Source: Corynebacterium glyciniphilum AJ 3170
Lineage (GTDB): Bacteria > Actinomycetota > Actinomycetes > Mycobacteriales > Mycobacteriaceae
Reading direction: 5' to 3'
Assembly (NCBI RefSeq): GCF_000626675.1
Contig: NZ_CP006842.1
Span: forward strand, 2,170,001-2,234,000
Length of the DNA stretch: 64,000 nt
The translations under genes and the position numbers were made by a program. Each line of letters opens with the position of its first letter. The first letter of the stretch is position 1. Positions 55,332 through 63,846 of the stretch are shown in pieces. The notes below the pieces were generated by a model that had not been told where the DNA came from, searched no databases, and worked only from the letters and a program-made list of their open reading frames with translations.

Positions 55332-55619
55332 ATGACCCGCACCCGCCGGACCACTGCCCTACTCGCTGCCGCTGTTCTGGCGCTGGGGGCGACCGCCTGC
55401 CAGCCGCCCAGCGAGAATGACAGCGAGCGAACCGCTCCGTCGACCGAGGTCACCCCGGACAGCGGCTACGAGGGTGCGGGTGCTCCGACGAGTTCATCCG
55501 CCAGCGAGTCCGCTGATCCCTCTGAAACAGATAGCATTTCCGGCGCCGACGGAGCGCCCGACACTGTCGGCGACACCGAACCCTATGCGCCGGGGGCTCA
55601 GACGTCGCCCGTCTCATAG
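55332..55619 (+). CDS. Small secreted lipoprotein
   Basis: A 95-residue protein with a lipoprotein signal: RTRRTTALLAAAVLALG then the lipobox-like ATAC (Cys23), followed by a low-complexity Ser/Thr/Glu/Pro region of about 70 residues with no recognisable domain. The lipobox has Ala in place of Leu at the -3 position, so lipidation is likely but not certain. GGAGAGATG gives the ribosome binding site. The acetyltransferase gene begins six bases after its stop. Function unknown. Confidence 0.75.
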   Translation: MTRTRRTTALLAAAVLALGATACQPPSENDSERTAPSTEVTPDSGYEGAGAPTSSSASESADPSETDSISGADGAPDTVGDTEPYAPGAQTSPVS

Positions 55620-55624
55620 ACGCG

Positions 55625-56176
55625 TTGGCCGTGTCATTCTCCCCGGAGGACGATCTCGGCCCTGCCCGTATCGCCGCTGCCTCCGACATTCCGGCTATCC
55701 AGGAACTGGAACGAGAAGCCGGCGAACCCTTTCGATCGGTCGGGCTCGACACCATAGCAGATGACGAGCCACCAACTACGGCCGAACTCACCACCGCTGT
55801 CGCCGAGGGGCGTGTGCTGGTCATCGACAGCGCCGGGACGCCCGCCTCGGGTCGTCTCGCTGCATGGCTCTGGGTAGGAATCGCGGACGGCGACGTCCTG
55901 ATCGAACAGGTGTCAGTGGATCCGGCTTGCCGTGGACAGAGATTCGGGACCCGGTTACTCTCCGTCGCCCTGGAGAAGGCACGTGTCCAGGGCTTCCCTG
56001 CGGTATCTCTGACAACATTCGTCGACGTTCCGTGGAACGGCCCCTTGTATCGCCGACTCGGTTTTATTCCGCTCGCCGACGACGAACTGGGGCCCGACCT
56101 CACGGCGATCCGGGAGGCCGAACGGGCGGCAGGACTGGACGTCGCGCTGCGCCAGGCCTACCGCCGGGTAGTCTGA
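55625..56176 (+). CDS. GNAT-family N-acetyltransferase
   Basis: Acetyl-CoA-dependent acetyltransferase, 183 residues. The fold is shown by IAAASDIPAIQELEREAGEP, the acetyl-CoA motif LIEQVSVDPACRGQRFGTRL (V-x-P-x-x-R-G-x-G/A pattern) and FVDVPWNGPLYRRLGFIPL. Start is TTG 55625 or GTG 55631 with no strong ribosome binding site; it is close behind the lipoprotein gene. Its 3' end overlaps the convergent CoA-transferase by 19 bases. Substrate unknown. Confidence 0.88.
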   Translation: MAVSFSPEDDLGPARIAAASDIPAIQELEREAGEPFRSVGLDTIADDEPPTTAELTTAVAEGRVLVIDSAGTPASGRLAAWLWVGIADGDVLIEQVSVDPACRGQRFGTRLLSVALEKARVQGFPAVSLTTFVDVPWNGPLYRRLGFIPLADDELGPDLTAIREAERAAGLDVALRQAYRRVV

Positions 56177-57045
56177 CCGTCGCCGGTCTGTCCGTCCCGG
56201 ACGCCGGTGACCGGCAGTTCGTGTTCCAGCGCCCATCTGGACCAGTAGTCCACGGAATGTTCGCGGAAGAAGTCCGTCAACTGATCGACAGTCACCTCCA
56301 GTGGAGACTCCAGTCCCATCGCTTCAGCGAGTGCGACAGCGAAGTGCGGTTCGATGGCGGCGACCGCGATGTACCCGTCCCGGGCCGGGTACATGCCGTA
56401 AAGGGGGAAGCCTCCTCCAAGCACCGCCCCGGAGCCGGAGAGCCCGAACCTCGTCGACGCCGCGAAGTCATCCACAACCTGGGCCAGGCCGGTTTCACGG
56501 AACTGTCCCTCCCCCGACATTCTCGCGCGGAACAAGGCAGCGAGACCGTCAGCGACGGCGCGCTCTGCGCCGCCAAGATCGGCCACCGGCAAAATCGGCA
56601 TCACCGGCACTCCCCCGGACACCGCGATTGTCCCGGCCTGGGCCTGATAGGTCAGATCATGACCCGGTGTGTCAGCGTCATTGCCCTCACTGCCGACGAT
56701 GGCCACCTGTGACAGCTGCGGGTACCGCACGTGCAGGGTGTCCCAGTCGAGACCGAGCCCGGCCAACGCACGCGGACGATGCGAGGTGATCAACAGGTCC
56801 GCATTCCTGAGATACCCGTCGAGCTCTCGCCGTCCTGCTTCGTCCTTGAGGTTCAGCGTCACGGTCTGCTGGCCGTCCGTGAAATGGGCATAATACCCGG
56901 GTGCCGCGAGAGCCAACGGATCCCCGGAAGGCGGCTCCACTTTCGTCACCGAAGCCCCCAACCGGTGAAATCGGTGGGCAGCAGCCGGTCCCGGCAGGTT
57001 CACAGCCAGCGAGACGACGGTCACACCAGTCAGGGGTCGATCCAT
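56158..57045 (-). CDS. Class III CoA-transferase (CaiB/BaiF family)
   Basis: About 295 residues, shorter than the usual 380-420 residues of family III CoA-transferases. It begins with VVSLAVNLPGPAAAHRFHRLGASVTKVEPP, the family N-terminal motif, and includes LNLKDEAGRRELDGYL, then the GHDLTYQAQAG region expected to hold the catalytic Asp, and FAASTRFGLSG. The C-terminal portion is cut short relative to the family, so it may be a compact variant. The start at ATG 57045 follows family alignment; longer readings are unlikely. Confidence 0.82.
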   Translation of the reverse strand: MDRPLTGVTVVSLAVNLPGPAAAHRFHRLGASVTKVEPPSGDPLALAAPGYYAHFTDGQQTVTLNLKDEAGRRELDGYLRNADLLITSHRPRALAGLGLDWDTLHVRYPQLSQVAIVGSEGNDADTPGHDLTYQAQAGTIAVSGGVPVMPILPVADLGGAERAVADGLAALFRARMSGEGQFRETGLAQVVDDFAASTRFGLSGSGAVLGGGFPLYGMYPARDGYIAVAAIEPHFAVALAEAMGLESPLEVTVDQLTDFFREHSVDYWSRWALEHELPVTGVRDGQTGDGQTTRR

Positions 57046-57070
57046 GGTCAAGATGCTACGCGGTCCGGGC

Positions 57071-57589
57071 TCACGCCACCGTCGTTTCCGGAAGAAGAAT
57101 GGATCCGGCCATCGCCACGAAGAACGCGGCGATAATGACCACTGCAACGGTCTTCCAACGCCGCAGCGGCAGCACCGGAAGCTCCTCGGGGGGAGCGAAC
57201 ATCGCCTGCTCATCGCGAGCGAGAAGCTCCCAGTTCGCCTGATACGCCTGGTGGGACACCATCCATTCAGACAGTGTCTTCGAATCCCTCCCGTTGCACA
57301 CCAGCCAGTAGGCGCCCGGAATGAACATCATCGCACCGAAACCGATACTCAGTAGTGCGTCGGCCACGAGGCTGCCTGTGTCTGCGGACAACAGCGACAG
57401 GACCATGAGCACCCCCAGGACAACACCTGCCCATGCGAAACACTTTTTGACCATGGTCGGCCGGTACTTCCGTAACCGTTCCCGTGGGTCCATGGCGGTG
57501 GTGCTCACGTACGACGTCACGTCCTCCGGGATTCCCTGCCCCGGTTGGCCATACGGGTTCTGCGTTGAATAGCGACGCTCTCGATCCAC
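57071..57589 (-). CDS. Hypothetical membrane protein
   Basis: A 172-residue protein with three hydrophobic segments: KCFAWAGVVLGVLMVLSLL, DALLSIGFGAMMFIPGAYWL and the C-terminal VAVVIIAAFFVAMAGSILL. The N-terminus is polar and Pro/Gly-rich (NPYGQPGQGIPE), and a cytoplasmic linker connects helices two and three. GAGGAGG precedes the GTG start. Not recognised. It is divergent from the PTS genes and ends 25 bases before the CoA-transferase on the same strand. Confidence 0.68.
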   Translation of the reverse strand: MDRERRYSTQNPYGQPGQGIPEDVTSYVSTTAMDPRERLRKYRPTMVKKCFAWAGVVLGVLMVLSLLSADTGSLVADALLSIGFGAMMFIPGAYWLVCNGRDSKTLSEWMVSHQAYQANWELLARDEQAMFAPPEELPVLPLRRWKTVAVVIIAAFFVAMAGSILLPETTVA

Positions 57590-57691
57590 TGCACTTCCTC
57601 CTCGAACGGTGTTGTCCCTCCGAGACTACGACACACCATGGACATGGCCCGAGCCTTCCCGACTCTGTTCACCACCGATAGTATGTGCCCC

Positions 57692-58513
57692 ATGAGCACC
57701 CTCACCTCACTCCTGTCCGAGAACCGGATTGCCCTGGATGTCGATGCCGTCGACTGGAAAGCCGCCGTCTCCTGCTCCGGGAAGCTCCTGGAGGACACTG
57801 ACTCCATTGACCACGCCTACACCCAGGCAATGATCGATTCCGTGGTGGACAACGGGCCGTACATCGTCGTGGCCCCTGGGTTCGCCTTCGCCCACGCCCG
57901 TCCCAGCGACGCCGTCCACGAGACCGCCCTGAGCTGGGTGCGACTGGCTGAACCGGTCGCTTTCGGACATGAGAAGAACGACCCGGTCACTCTGGTGGTC
58001 GCACTGGCGGCGACTGACGCGACCACGCACACCAGTGCCATGGCACAACTGGCCAGAGTCGTCGGACGGACCGCGACCCGCACGAAGCTGGATGCGGCGC
58101 AGAGTCCCGCGGAGATCCTCGCCATCCTCGACGGACGGGACGGACAGGACGGACAGGACGGACAGGACGAGAAACCCGAGACGTCCTCCTCCGTCGCAGA
58201 AGGGGGACGGTATCCCGGGGGCAACTCACGCAACCACATCCTCACTGTCTGCGGGAACGGGCTGGGCACCAGCCTGTTCCTGAAGAACACCACCGAGGAC
58301 GTCCTCAAACGGTGGGGATGGGATGCGCTGATCTCGGTGGAGGCCACGGACACCATCTCCGCGAAAGGTAAGGCGAAGGATGCCGACCTGATCCTCACCT
58401 CCGGTGAAATCGCGAAGACGCTGGGTGACCCCGGCATACCGGTCCGGGTCGTGGAGAACTTCACCAGCACCCGCGACGTCGATGCAGCGCTGCGTGCGCT
58501 CTACGCACTGTAA
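57692..58513 (+). CDS. Ascorbate-type PTS, fused IIA-IIB
   Basis: Phosphotransferase components of the ascorbate (Ula/Sga) family. The N-terminal IIA domain (about 1-145) has the active-site His68 in FAFAHARP; the C-terminal IIB domain (about 183-273) has the phospho-Cys187 in LTVCGNGLGTSLF. A linker of DGRDGQDGQDGQDEK, coded by a 9-base repeat, joins them. In E. coli these are separate proteins UlaC and UlaB. ATG 57692 is used; the upstream 18 codons are not IIA-like. It is followed 12 bases later by IIC. Transported sugar acid is not proven to be ascorbate. Confidence 0.9.
   Translation: MSTLTSLLSENRIALDVDAVDWKAAVSCSGKLLEDTDSIDHAYTQAMIDSVVDNGPYIVVAPGFAFAHARPSDAVHETALSWVRLAEPVAFGHEKNDPVTLVVALAATDATTHTSAMAQLARVVGRTATRTKLDAAQSPAEILAILDGRDGQDGQDGQDEKPETSSSVAEGGRYPGGNSRNHILTVCGNGLGTSLFLKNTTEDVLKRWGWDALISVEATDTISAKGKAKDADLILTSGEIAKTLGDPGIPVRVVENFTSTRDVDAALRALYAL
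58141..58167. repeat. 9-base tandem repeat in the IIA-IIB linker
   Basis: Three copies of CGGACAGGA, encoding GQD units of the interdomain linker. Confidence 0.85.
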
Positions 58514-58525
58514 AGGAGAACCACC

Positions 58526-60130
58526 ATGGACTGGTTACTCGCCATCCCGCAGTTCCTCGTCAACGAGATCCTCGCTGTCCCGGCGTTCCTCATCGGTATC
58601 TTCACCGCCATTGGCTTGATCGCCATGCGGCGCAGTGCCGGACAGGTCGCCGGAGGTGCCATCAAAGCGGTGCTGGGATTCCTGCTCATCGGCGCCGGGG
58701 CCACCCTGGTCACCGCCTCACTCGACCCGCTCGGCGTGATGATCGAGGGGGCCACCGGCATGCACGGCGTGGTCCCCACCAACGAAGCCATCGCCGGGAT
58801 CGCACAGGAGGAGTTCGGCTCCCAGGTCGCCTGGCTGATGATCCTCGGCTACGTGGTCAGCCTGCTGTTCGCGCGATTCACCCCGCTGCGGTACGTCTTC
58901 CTCACCGGGCATCATGTGCTGTTCATGGCGACGATGATCACCATCATCCTGGTCACTGCGGACTACGCGGACTGGATCGTGGTCGGTCTGGGCGCGGTCC
59001 TGCTCGGCGTCCTCATGGTCTCTCTCCCCGCCCTGGCCCACCCCTGGACCCGGAAGGTGACCGGAGACGACTCAGTCGCGATCGGACACTTCGGCACCGC
59101 CGGCTACATCGCCGCCGGCGCAGTCGGCAAGGCCGTCAGTGGAAAGGGAACCAAAGCGTCGCCGTCCGCCGAGGACCTCAAAGTCCCGGAGGGCCTCAGG
59201 TTCCTGCGGGATTCCATGGTGGCCACTGCCCTGTCCATGGTGCTGATGTACCTCGTCCTGGCTATCCTGTACGTGGTTCGCGCCGGTCAGGACGAGGCGT
59301 TCACGGCCTTCGGTGACGACTCGGTCGCCACCGACATGGGGAACTACCTGATGCAGGCCGTCACCCAGGGCCTGCAGTTCGGTGTGGCTGTGGCCGTCAT
59401 CCTCTTCGGTGTCCGCACGATCCTCGGCGAGCTGGTCCCCGCGTTCCAGGGCATCGCCGCCAAGGTCGTCCCCGGTGCCATTCCTGCCCTGGACGCCCCG
59501 ATCGTGTTCCCCTACGCCCAGAACGCTGTGCTGATCGGTTTCATCTCCAGCTTCTCTGGTGGCCTGGTGGCGCTCGTCATTCTGTCGACGTGGCTGAACC
59601 CGGCGTTCGGCGCGGCCCTGATCCTCCCCGGCCTGGTTCCGCACTTCTTCACCGGCGGCGCTGCCGGTGTCTACGGCAATGCGACAGGTGGGCGCCGGGG
59701 AGCGGTCGCCGGTGCCTTCGTCAACGGCGTGATCATCACCATCCTGCCAGCGTTCCTGATCAACGTACTCGGTGACCTCTCGGGAGAGAACACCACATTC
59801 GGCGACGCCGACTTCGGATGGTTCGGTCTGCTCATCGGCAATGCCCCTGCAGGTGCGTGGGGTCTAGTCGTCATCGTCGTCGTGGCTGCCGCGGTGTTTG
59901 TGGCTGCGTTGTTTGTCCAGAAGAAGCTCGTGGACGGACACTGGGATGCCGCGCCCGGGCGGTCCGGCGGAAGCTGGATCGGTGAGGGGACGGGGACGGG
60001 GACGGGCTCCGACAGCTCCTCAGACTCAGTCAGCGAGGCCACGCCAGCCGGACCGGCTGACGGAACCTCGTACCCGAAGATCGCACCGCCGAAGGGCGCC
60101 CCGGTCCCTCCCCCGCCGCCCGGGGCATGA
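58526..60130 (+). CDS. Ascorbate-type PTS permease subunit IIC
   Basis: Membrane channel of the ascorbate-family PTS, 534 residues with about 10-11 helices: for example WLLAIPQFLVNEILAVPAFL, VLGFLLIGAGATLVTASLDP and LVPHFFTGGAAGVYGNATGG. It is longer than UlaA (about 465) owing to a C-terminal Gly/Thr/Ser/Pro-rich tail ending APPKGAPVPPPPPGA. It forms an operon with the IIA-IIB fusion, preceded by AAAGGAG. It should take up its substrate with phosphorylation from HPr. Confidence 0.92.
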   Translation: MDWLLAIPQFLVNEILAVPAFLIGIFTAIGLIAMRRSAGQVAGGAIKAVLGFLLIGAGATLVTASLDPLGVMIEGATGMHGVVPTNEAIAGIAQEEFGSQVAWLMILGYVVSLLFARFTPLRYVFLTGHHVLFMATMITIILVTADYADWIVVGLGAVLLGVLMVSLPALAHPWTRKVTGDDSVAIGHFGTAGYIAAGAVGKAVSGKGTKASPSAEDLKVPEGLRFLRDSMVATALSMVLMYLVLAILYVVRAGQDEAFTAFGDDSVATDMGNYLMQAVTQGLQFGVAVAVILFGVRTILGELVPAFQGIAAKVVPGAIPALDAPIVFPYAQNAVLIGFISSFSGGLVALVILSTWLNPAFGAALILPGLVPHFFTGGAAGVYGNATGGRRGAVAGAFVNGVIITILPAFLINVLGDLSGENTTFGDADFGWFGLLIGNAPAGAWGLVVIVVVAAAVFVAALFVQKKLVDGHWDAAPGRSGGSWIGEGTGTGTGSDSSSDSVSEATPAGPADGTSYPKIAPPKGAPVPPPPPGA

Positions 60131-60156
60131 CAGGCGTACGCCATGGCAGGCGTACG
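60131..60156. repeat. Direct repeat CAGGCGTACG before the dehydrogenase gene
   Basis: Two copies (60131-60140 and 60147-60156) with a 16-base period; the inner GGCGTACGCC is a palindrome. It lies between the IIC stop and the ATG at 60166. It may be a regulatory site or chance. Confidence 0.45.
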
Positions 60157-60165
60157 TTGGCGGGC

Positions 60166-61098
60166 ATGAGTGAAAACACCATTGGCAACAACCAGGACCT
60201 CAACAATGTCACTGTCCTGGGAACCGGCGTCCTCGGTTCGCAGATCGTGATGCAGGCCGCTTACGCAGGAAAGAACGTCGTCGCCTACGACATCGGCCAA
60301 GAGCCTCTTGACAAGCTCCCCGACCGGTGGGAATGGATGCGCGGATATTACACGACCGACGTCGCCGACTACACTCCCGAACTCTTCGACGCAGCGATCG
60401 ACCGGATCCGTACATCCACTGACCTCACCGACGCCGTCAGCGACGCTGACGTCGTCATTGAGGCGGTTCCCGAGAATCTCGGGTTGAAGAAGAAAGTCTG
60501 GTCGCAGGTCGGACAAGCTGTTCCCGACCACACCATCCTGCTGACCAACTCTTCTTCACTGCGTCCCTCTGACTTCGCCGACGCCACGGGGCATCCGGGC
60601 CGTTTCCTGGCGCTGCACTTCGCCAACCTCGTCTGGAAGTACAACACCGGTGAGGTGATGGCGACCCCGAACACGGACCATGCCGTGTTCGACCGCACCG
60701 TAGCATTCGCCGAGGAGATCAACCTCGACGCCATTCCGATCCGCAAGGAGATCCCCGGCTACCTGCTCAACAGCCTCCTGATCCCGTGGCTGAATGCTGC
60801 AGCGGGACTCTATGTCGCTGAAGCCGCCAATCCTGCCGACATCGACCGTGACTGGAAGATCGCCACCGGAGCACCGACCGGTCCCTTCGAAGTCTTCGAC
60901 ACCGTCGGTTTCAACGTCTCGGTGAACATCACCCGTGGAAACCCCGATGCCACTGAAGCGGAGAAGGCCTTCAGCGACCTTCTCCAGGAACGTGGGATCG
61001 ACAAGGGCAAAGCAGGGCTCGGGGACGGCGTGGGATTCTACGAGTACGACGCCGAGGGAGAGATCGTCCGCCCGAATCCGGACTGGGAGATTTACTGA
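60166..61098 (+). CDS. 3-hydroxyacyl-CoA dehydrogenase-family enzyme
   Basis: NAD-binding dehydrogenase of about 310 residues. The Rossmann motif TVLGTGVLGSQIVMQAAYAG lies at residues 16-35; DADVVIEAVPENLGLKKKVW, NSSSLRPSDF and LHFANLVWKYNTGEVM resemble the family, with IPGYLLNSLLIPWLNAAAGL later. The His-Phe-Ala-Asn in place of HFFNP suggests a substrate other than classical fatty acyl-CoA. The family also includes gulonate 3-dehydrogenase, and this gene directly follows the sugar-acid-type PTS. ATG 60166 is used. Confidence 0.85.
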   Translation: MSENTIGNNQDLNNVTVLGTGVLGSQIVMQAAYAGKNVVAYDIGQEPLDKLPDRWEWMRGYYTTDVADYTPELFDAAIDRIRTSTDLTDAVSDADVVIEAVPENLGLKKKVWSQVGQAVPDHTILLTNSSSLRPSDFADATGHPGRFLALHFANLVWKYNTGEVMATPNTDHAVFDRTVAFAEEINLDAIPIRKEIPGYLLNSLLIPWLNAAAGLYVAEAANPADIDRDWKIATGAPTGPFEVFDTVGFNVSVNITRGNPDATEAEKAFSDLLQERGIDKGKAGLGDGVGFYEYDAEGEIVRPNPDWEIY

Positions 61099-61105
61099 GC
61101 CCGTC

Positions 61106-61769
61106 TTACCGATCCGACTGCCGTGACACCATCTCGGCGATCCATGCCGAGGCGTACGGGGACGTGCAGTTCTCCGGCGTCGGATAATCCTTGAGGACGC
61201 CGAGACGCTCACCGATCGACACGGCACGGTCCCGGAACTCCGGGTAGTGGATGCCGATCTGAGCGAGACACTCGTTCGGCGCCCACTGCAGTCGTTCCTC
61301 ACTGTCGGCCATGGTGCTCTCAATAGTGTCGAACAGACCGTCAATCTCCGCTGAGGACACTTCGCCCCTCACGCTTGACCAGCCTCTGCATCGTCACCGC
61401 CCACCCGGCGGAGGCGACCGTCGGATCAGGGTCGTCGAACCACCGTGCCGGGAGCGCTCATCGGTACGTCCACTCTCCATCACCACGTAGCTCAGCGACC
61501 AGGTGTGGACTTTCGGGATTCGGGCATCGCGCAGCATCTCGTCCATGGTGTCGGCGTCCAGCACTTTCGGACGCACCAGGAGGGCCGCGGCCAGTCTGCA
61601 TTTGGAACCGCTAGTCTGCCACAACGCCATACCGATGTCGTGTTTCACCGCAGGCGGGCGACCGGTGCCTGTCTCTTTCGCCACCGTGACGACGATTGAC
61701 CTTCAGGATGTCCGCGCCGGCCAGGCGGGACAAGGTGCCCCGGACCTCGGCGACAGCGCTGTCGACCAC
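61106..61769 (-). pseudogene. Decayed AlkD-like DNA alkylation-repair gene
   Basis: Pieces of a HEAT-repeat DNA alkylation-repair protein appear in more than one frame. From the GTG at 61769 a frame reads VVDSAVAEVRGTLSRLAG then ADILKVNRRHG; near 61690 homology moves to GMALWQTSGSKCRLAAALL and VLDADTMDEMLRDARIPKVH; near 61455 to WFDDPDPTVASAGWAVTMQR; near 61385 to LQWAPNECLAQIGIHYPEFR then YPTPENCTSPYASAWIAEM. At least three frameshifts and in-frame stops separate them. Sequencing errors could mimic this, but neighbours read cleanly. It is convergent with the dehydrogenase, seven bases away. Confidence 0.75.
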
Positions 61770-61812
61770 CGACCCGGGAGTGGGGTTGGTGTCTGGCCTG
61801 CCGCCATCCTAA

Positions 61813-63597
61813 TCACGCCGGGGTGTAGACCGTCCGGGACCGGTCGAGTTCTTGTCCGGCAGGACGAACCCCGGGGTCATCCGCGAACGTCTGCCGGCTC
61901 GTCGTGTACGTGACCGGGGCTGACGGGCCGAGGACGTCGCCGTGGTACCAGTCCACCTGGGTCCGTGACGGGTCCACATCGACCACCATCATTCCGTGTC
62001 GGCTCAGGTCGACGTACTTGTACCAATGGTCCACATCCATGAGCAACCCTTCCCCCAGCCGCAGAGCCTCCCTGACCGCAGGTGCCGCGGCACTGGTCGG
62101 AACAATCGAATCGAAGGCGCTCGCAGCGGTCACCGACGGGACGATGAACTCCGCGGCCGCCACGGTCGTGTCCCGGCCCAGCCGATACTCTCCGGCCTGC
62201 GCGGGGATATCTGCAGCCCACGAGGAGTGGATGTCACCGGTGAGGAAGACCACGTTCATTCCACGACCGTGAGGCCCGGACCCCCTGTTCATGATGACGT
62301 CGATGATGCGCTGGCGTTCCACCATGTACCCGTCCCACTGGTCCGTATTCAGTGCAATTCCGTCCGGCGGCAGGCCGATCTTGTCGACCAACCAGTCATG
62401 CAACCGTGGATCCAGTGAGTGAGGCAAAGTCATCGGAGCGAACATCACCGAGTTCCCGACCAGTTGCCAGGTGGTCGTCGAGGTCGTCAGGACGCCCGCG
62501 AACCAGTCGAACTGGTTCTGTCCCATCATCGTGCGGCCGTCCGCGGCAGCGGTGGCCGGGGAGCTCTGCATGTCGCGGTAAGTGCGAAGGTCGGGGAGGA
62601 TGAGCTCTGCGAGCGTACCGTAGCGTAGGTGCCGGTAGAGATGACGTCCACCGTCCGTGCCGAACCCCTCTCCCGCACGAACCGGCATCCATTCGTAGTA
62701 GGCCTCGGTCGCAGCCTGCCTCACCGCCGCGTACTCCTGCGCCCCGCCGTAGTCGGAATCCCCGGTGGCACCGTCACGCCACGCATTGTCGAAAAACTCG
62801 TGGTCATCCCAGATGCAGATCATCGGCTTAGCGGCATGCAGGTCTGCGAGGTCAGGGTCTCGGTGGTAGTGCCCCTGTCGGATCCGGTAACCGACGAGTG
62901 TGCGGGTACGTTCGCGCGGTTCCACGGTCCGTACTGTTGTGCCGTAGGCCGCGCCGTATTCCCCGGACTCGTATTCATAGGTGTAGTCGCCGAGATGCAG
63001 GACGAACTCAACGTCGTCGCGGTCAGCAAGCTCACGGTAGGCACGGAAGTGTCCTGCCTCGTAGTTCGAACACGAACACACCCCGAAGCGGAGGTGGTCC
63101 GGTGCGGCGTCGTCCGCCGGCGTCGTCCGCGTTCGACCCGTGCGGGATACCTCACCTGCGGACGGACCGTCCACCACCGTGAACCGGTAATAGTAGGTGG
63201 TGGACGGGGCAAGTCCCGTGACATTGATTTTCACGGTGTGGTCGCGGTCCGCTTCGGTGGTCATTTCCCCAGCTGCGGTGGCTACGTCAAAGCTGGCGTC
63301 TGTGGACACCTCCCAGTACACACGGGTCGGATCCCCCGCACCGGAACCCGGCGTGGCCTGAGATACCGGCGTCACCCGGGTCCAGATGACGACGCTGTCG
63401 GGCCAGGGATCTCCGGAAGCGACGGAATGCAGGAAGGCTCTGCTACCAGGTGCCCCGCCATTGGCAGTGGCAGTCGCCGCGGACCACCGGGACATAGTAT
63501 CTCCGACAGCGAGCCCGGCACTGGCAACCACGGCACCGGTGAGGAAACGCCGTCTCGTCACGCCCGTCCCGACAGTCGCAGGTGGTGTCGTTGTCAT
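61813..63597 (-). CDS. phoD: Alkaline phosphatase D (PhoD), Tat-exported
   Basis: Secreted phosphodiesterase/phosphatase of about 594 residues that releases phosphate from organic esters. The twin-arginine signal TRRRFLTGAVVASAGLAV is at about residues 14-31. The PhoD pattern follows: FLHSVASGDPWPDSVVIWTR, RFGVCSCSNYEAGHFRAYRE, LHLGDYTYEY, CIWDDHEFFDNAWRDG and FLTGDIHSSWAADI. ATG 63597 is used in preference to an ATG five codons earlier. In C. glutamicum-type bacteria such enzymes are induced by phosphate starvation; a promoter of that kind was not identified with confidence. It is divergent from the BASS gene. Confidence 0.93.
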   Translation of the reverse strand: MTTTPPATVGTGVTRRRFLTGAVVASAGLAVGDTMSRWSAATATANGGAPGSRAFLHSVASGDPWPDSVVIWTRVTPVSQATPGSGAGDPTRVYWEVSTDASFDVATAAGEMTTEADRDHTVKINVTGLAPSTTYYYRFTVVDGPSAGEVSRTGRTRTTPADDAAPDHLRFGVCSCSNYEAGHFRAYRELADRDDVEFVLHLGDYTYEYESGEYGAAYGTTVRTVEPRERTRTLVGYRIRQGHYHRDPDLADLHAAKPMICIWDDHEFFDNAWRDGATGDSDYGGAQEYAAVRQAATEAYYEWMPVRAGEGFGTDGGRHLYRHLRYGTLAELILPDLRTYRDMQSSPATAAADGRTMMGQNQFDWFAGVLTTSTTTWQLVGNSVMFAPMTLPHSLDPRLHDWLVDKIGLPPDGIALNTDQWDGYMVERQRIIDVIMNRGSGPHGRGMNVVFLTGDIHSSWAADIPAQAGEYRLGRDTTVAAAEFIVPSVTAASAFDSIVPTSAAAPAVREALRLGEGLLMDVDHWYKYVDLSRHGMMVVDVDPSRTQVDWYHGDVLGPSAPVTYTTSRQTFADDPGVRPAGQELDRSRTVYTPA

Positions 63598-63846
63598 TGG
63601 CCACATCGGCACAGTGTGATTCTCCGTCTCTGATCCGGGTCACCGGACGGCCTCCGGTCACCTCGACGGAGGTTCACAGTAATGGCATCTCGACGTTTCT
63701 GCTGTTCAGAACCATATTCTTTTGCCGACTGTTGGCCAGATATTCATCCGCGATTCAGTTATGCCACCAGACACACTTCTCGCTGTATGAGATTATGTCA
63801 TTCATATTTTGGGAAACTGCATGATCTACCATTAGATTCGGACACC

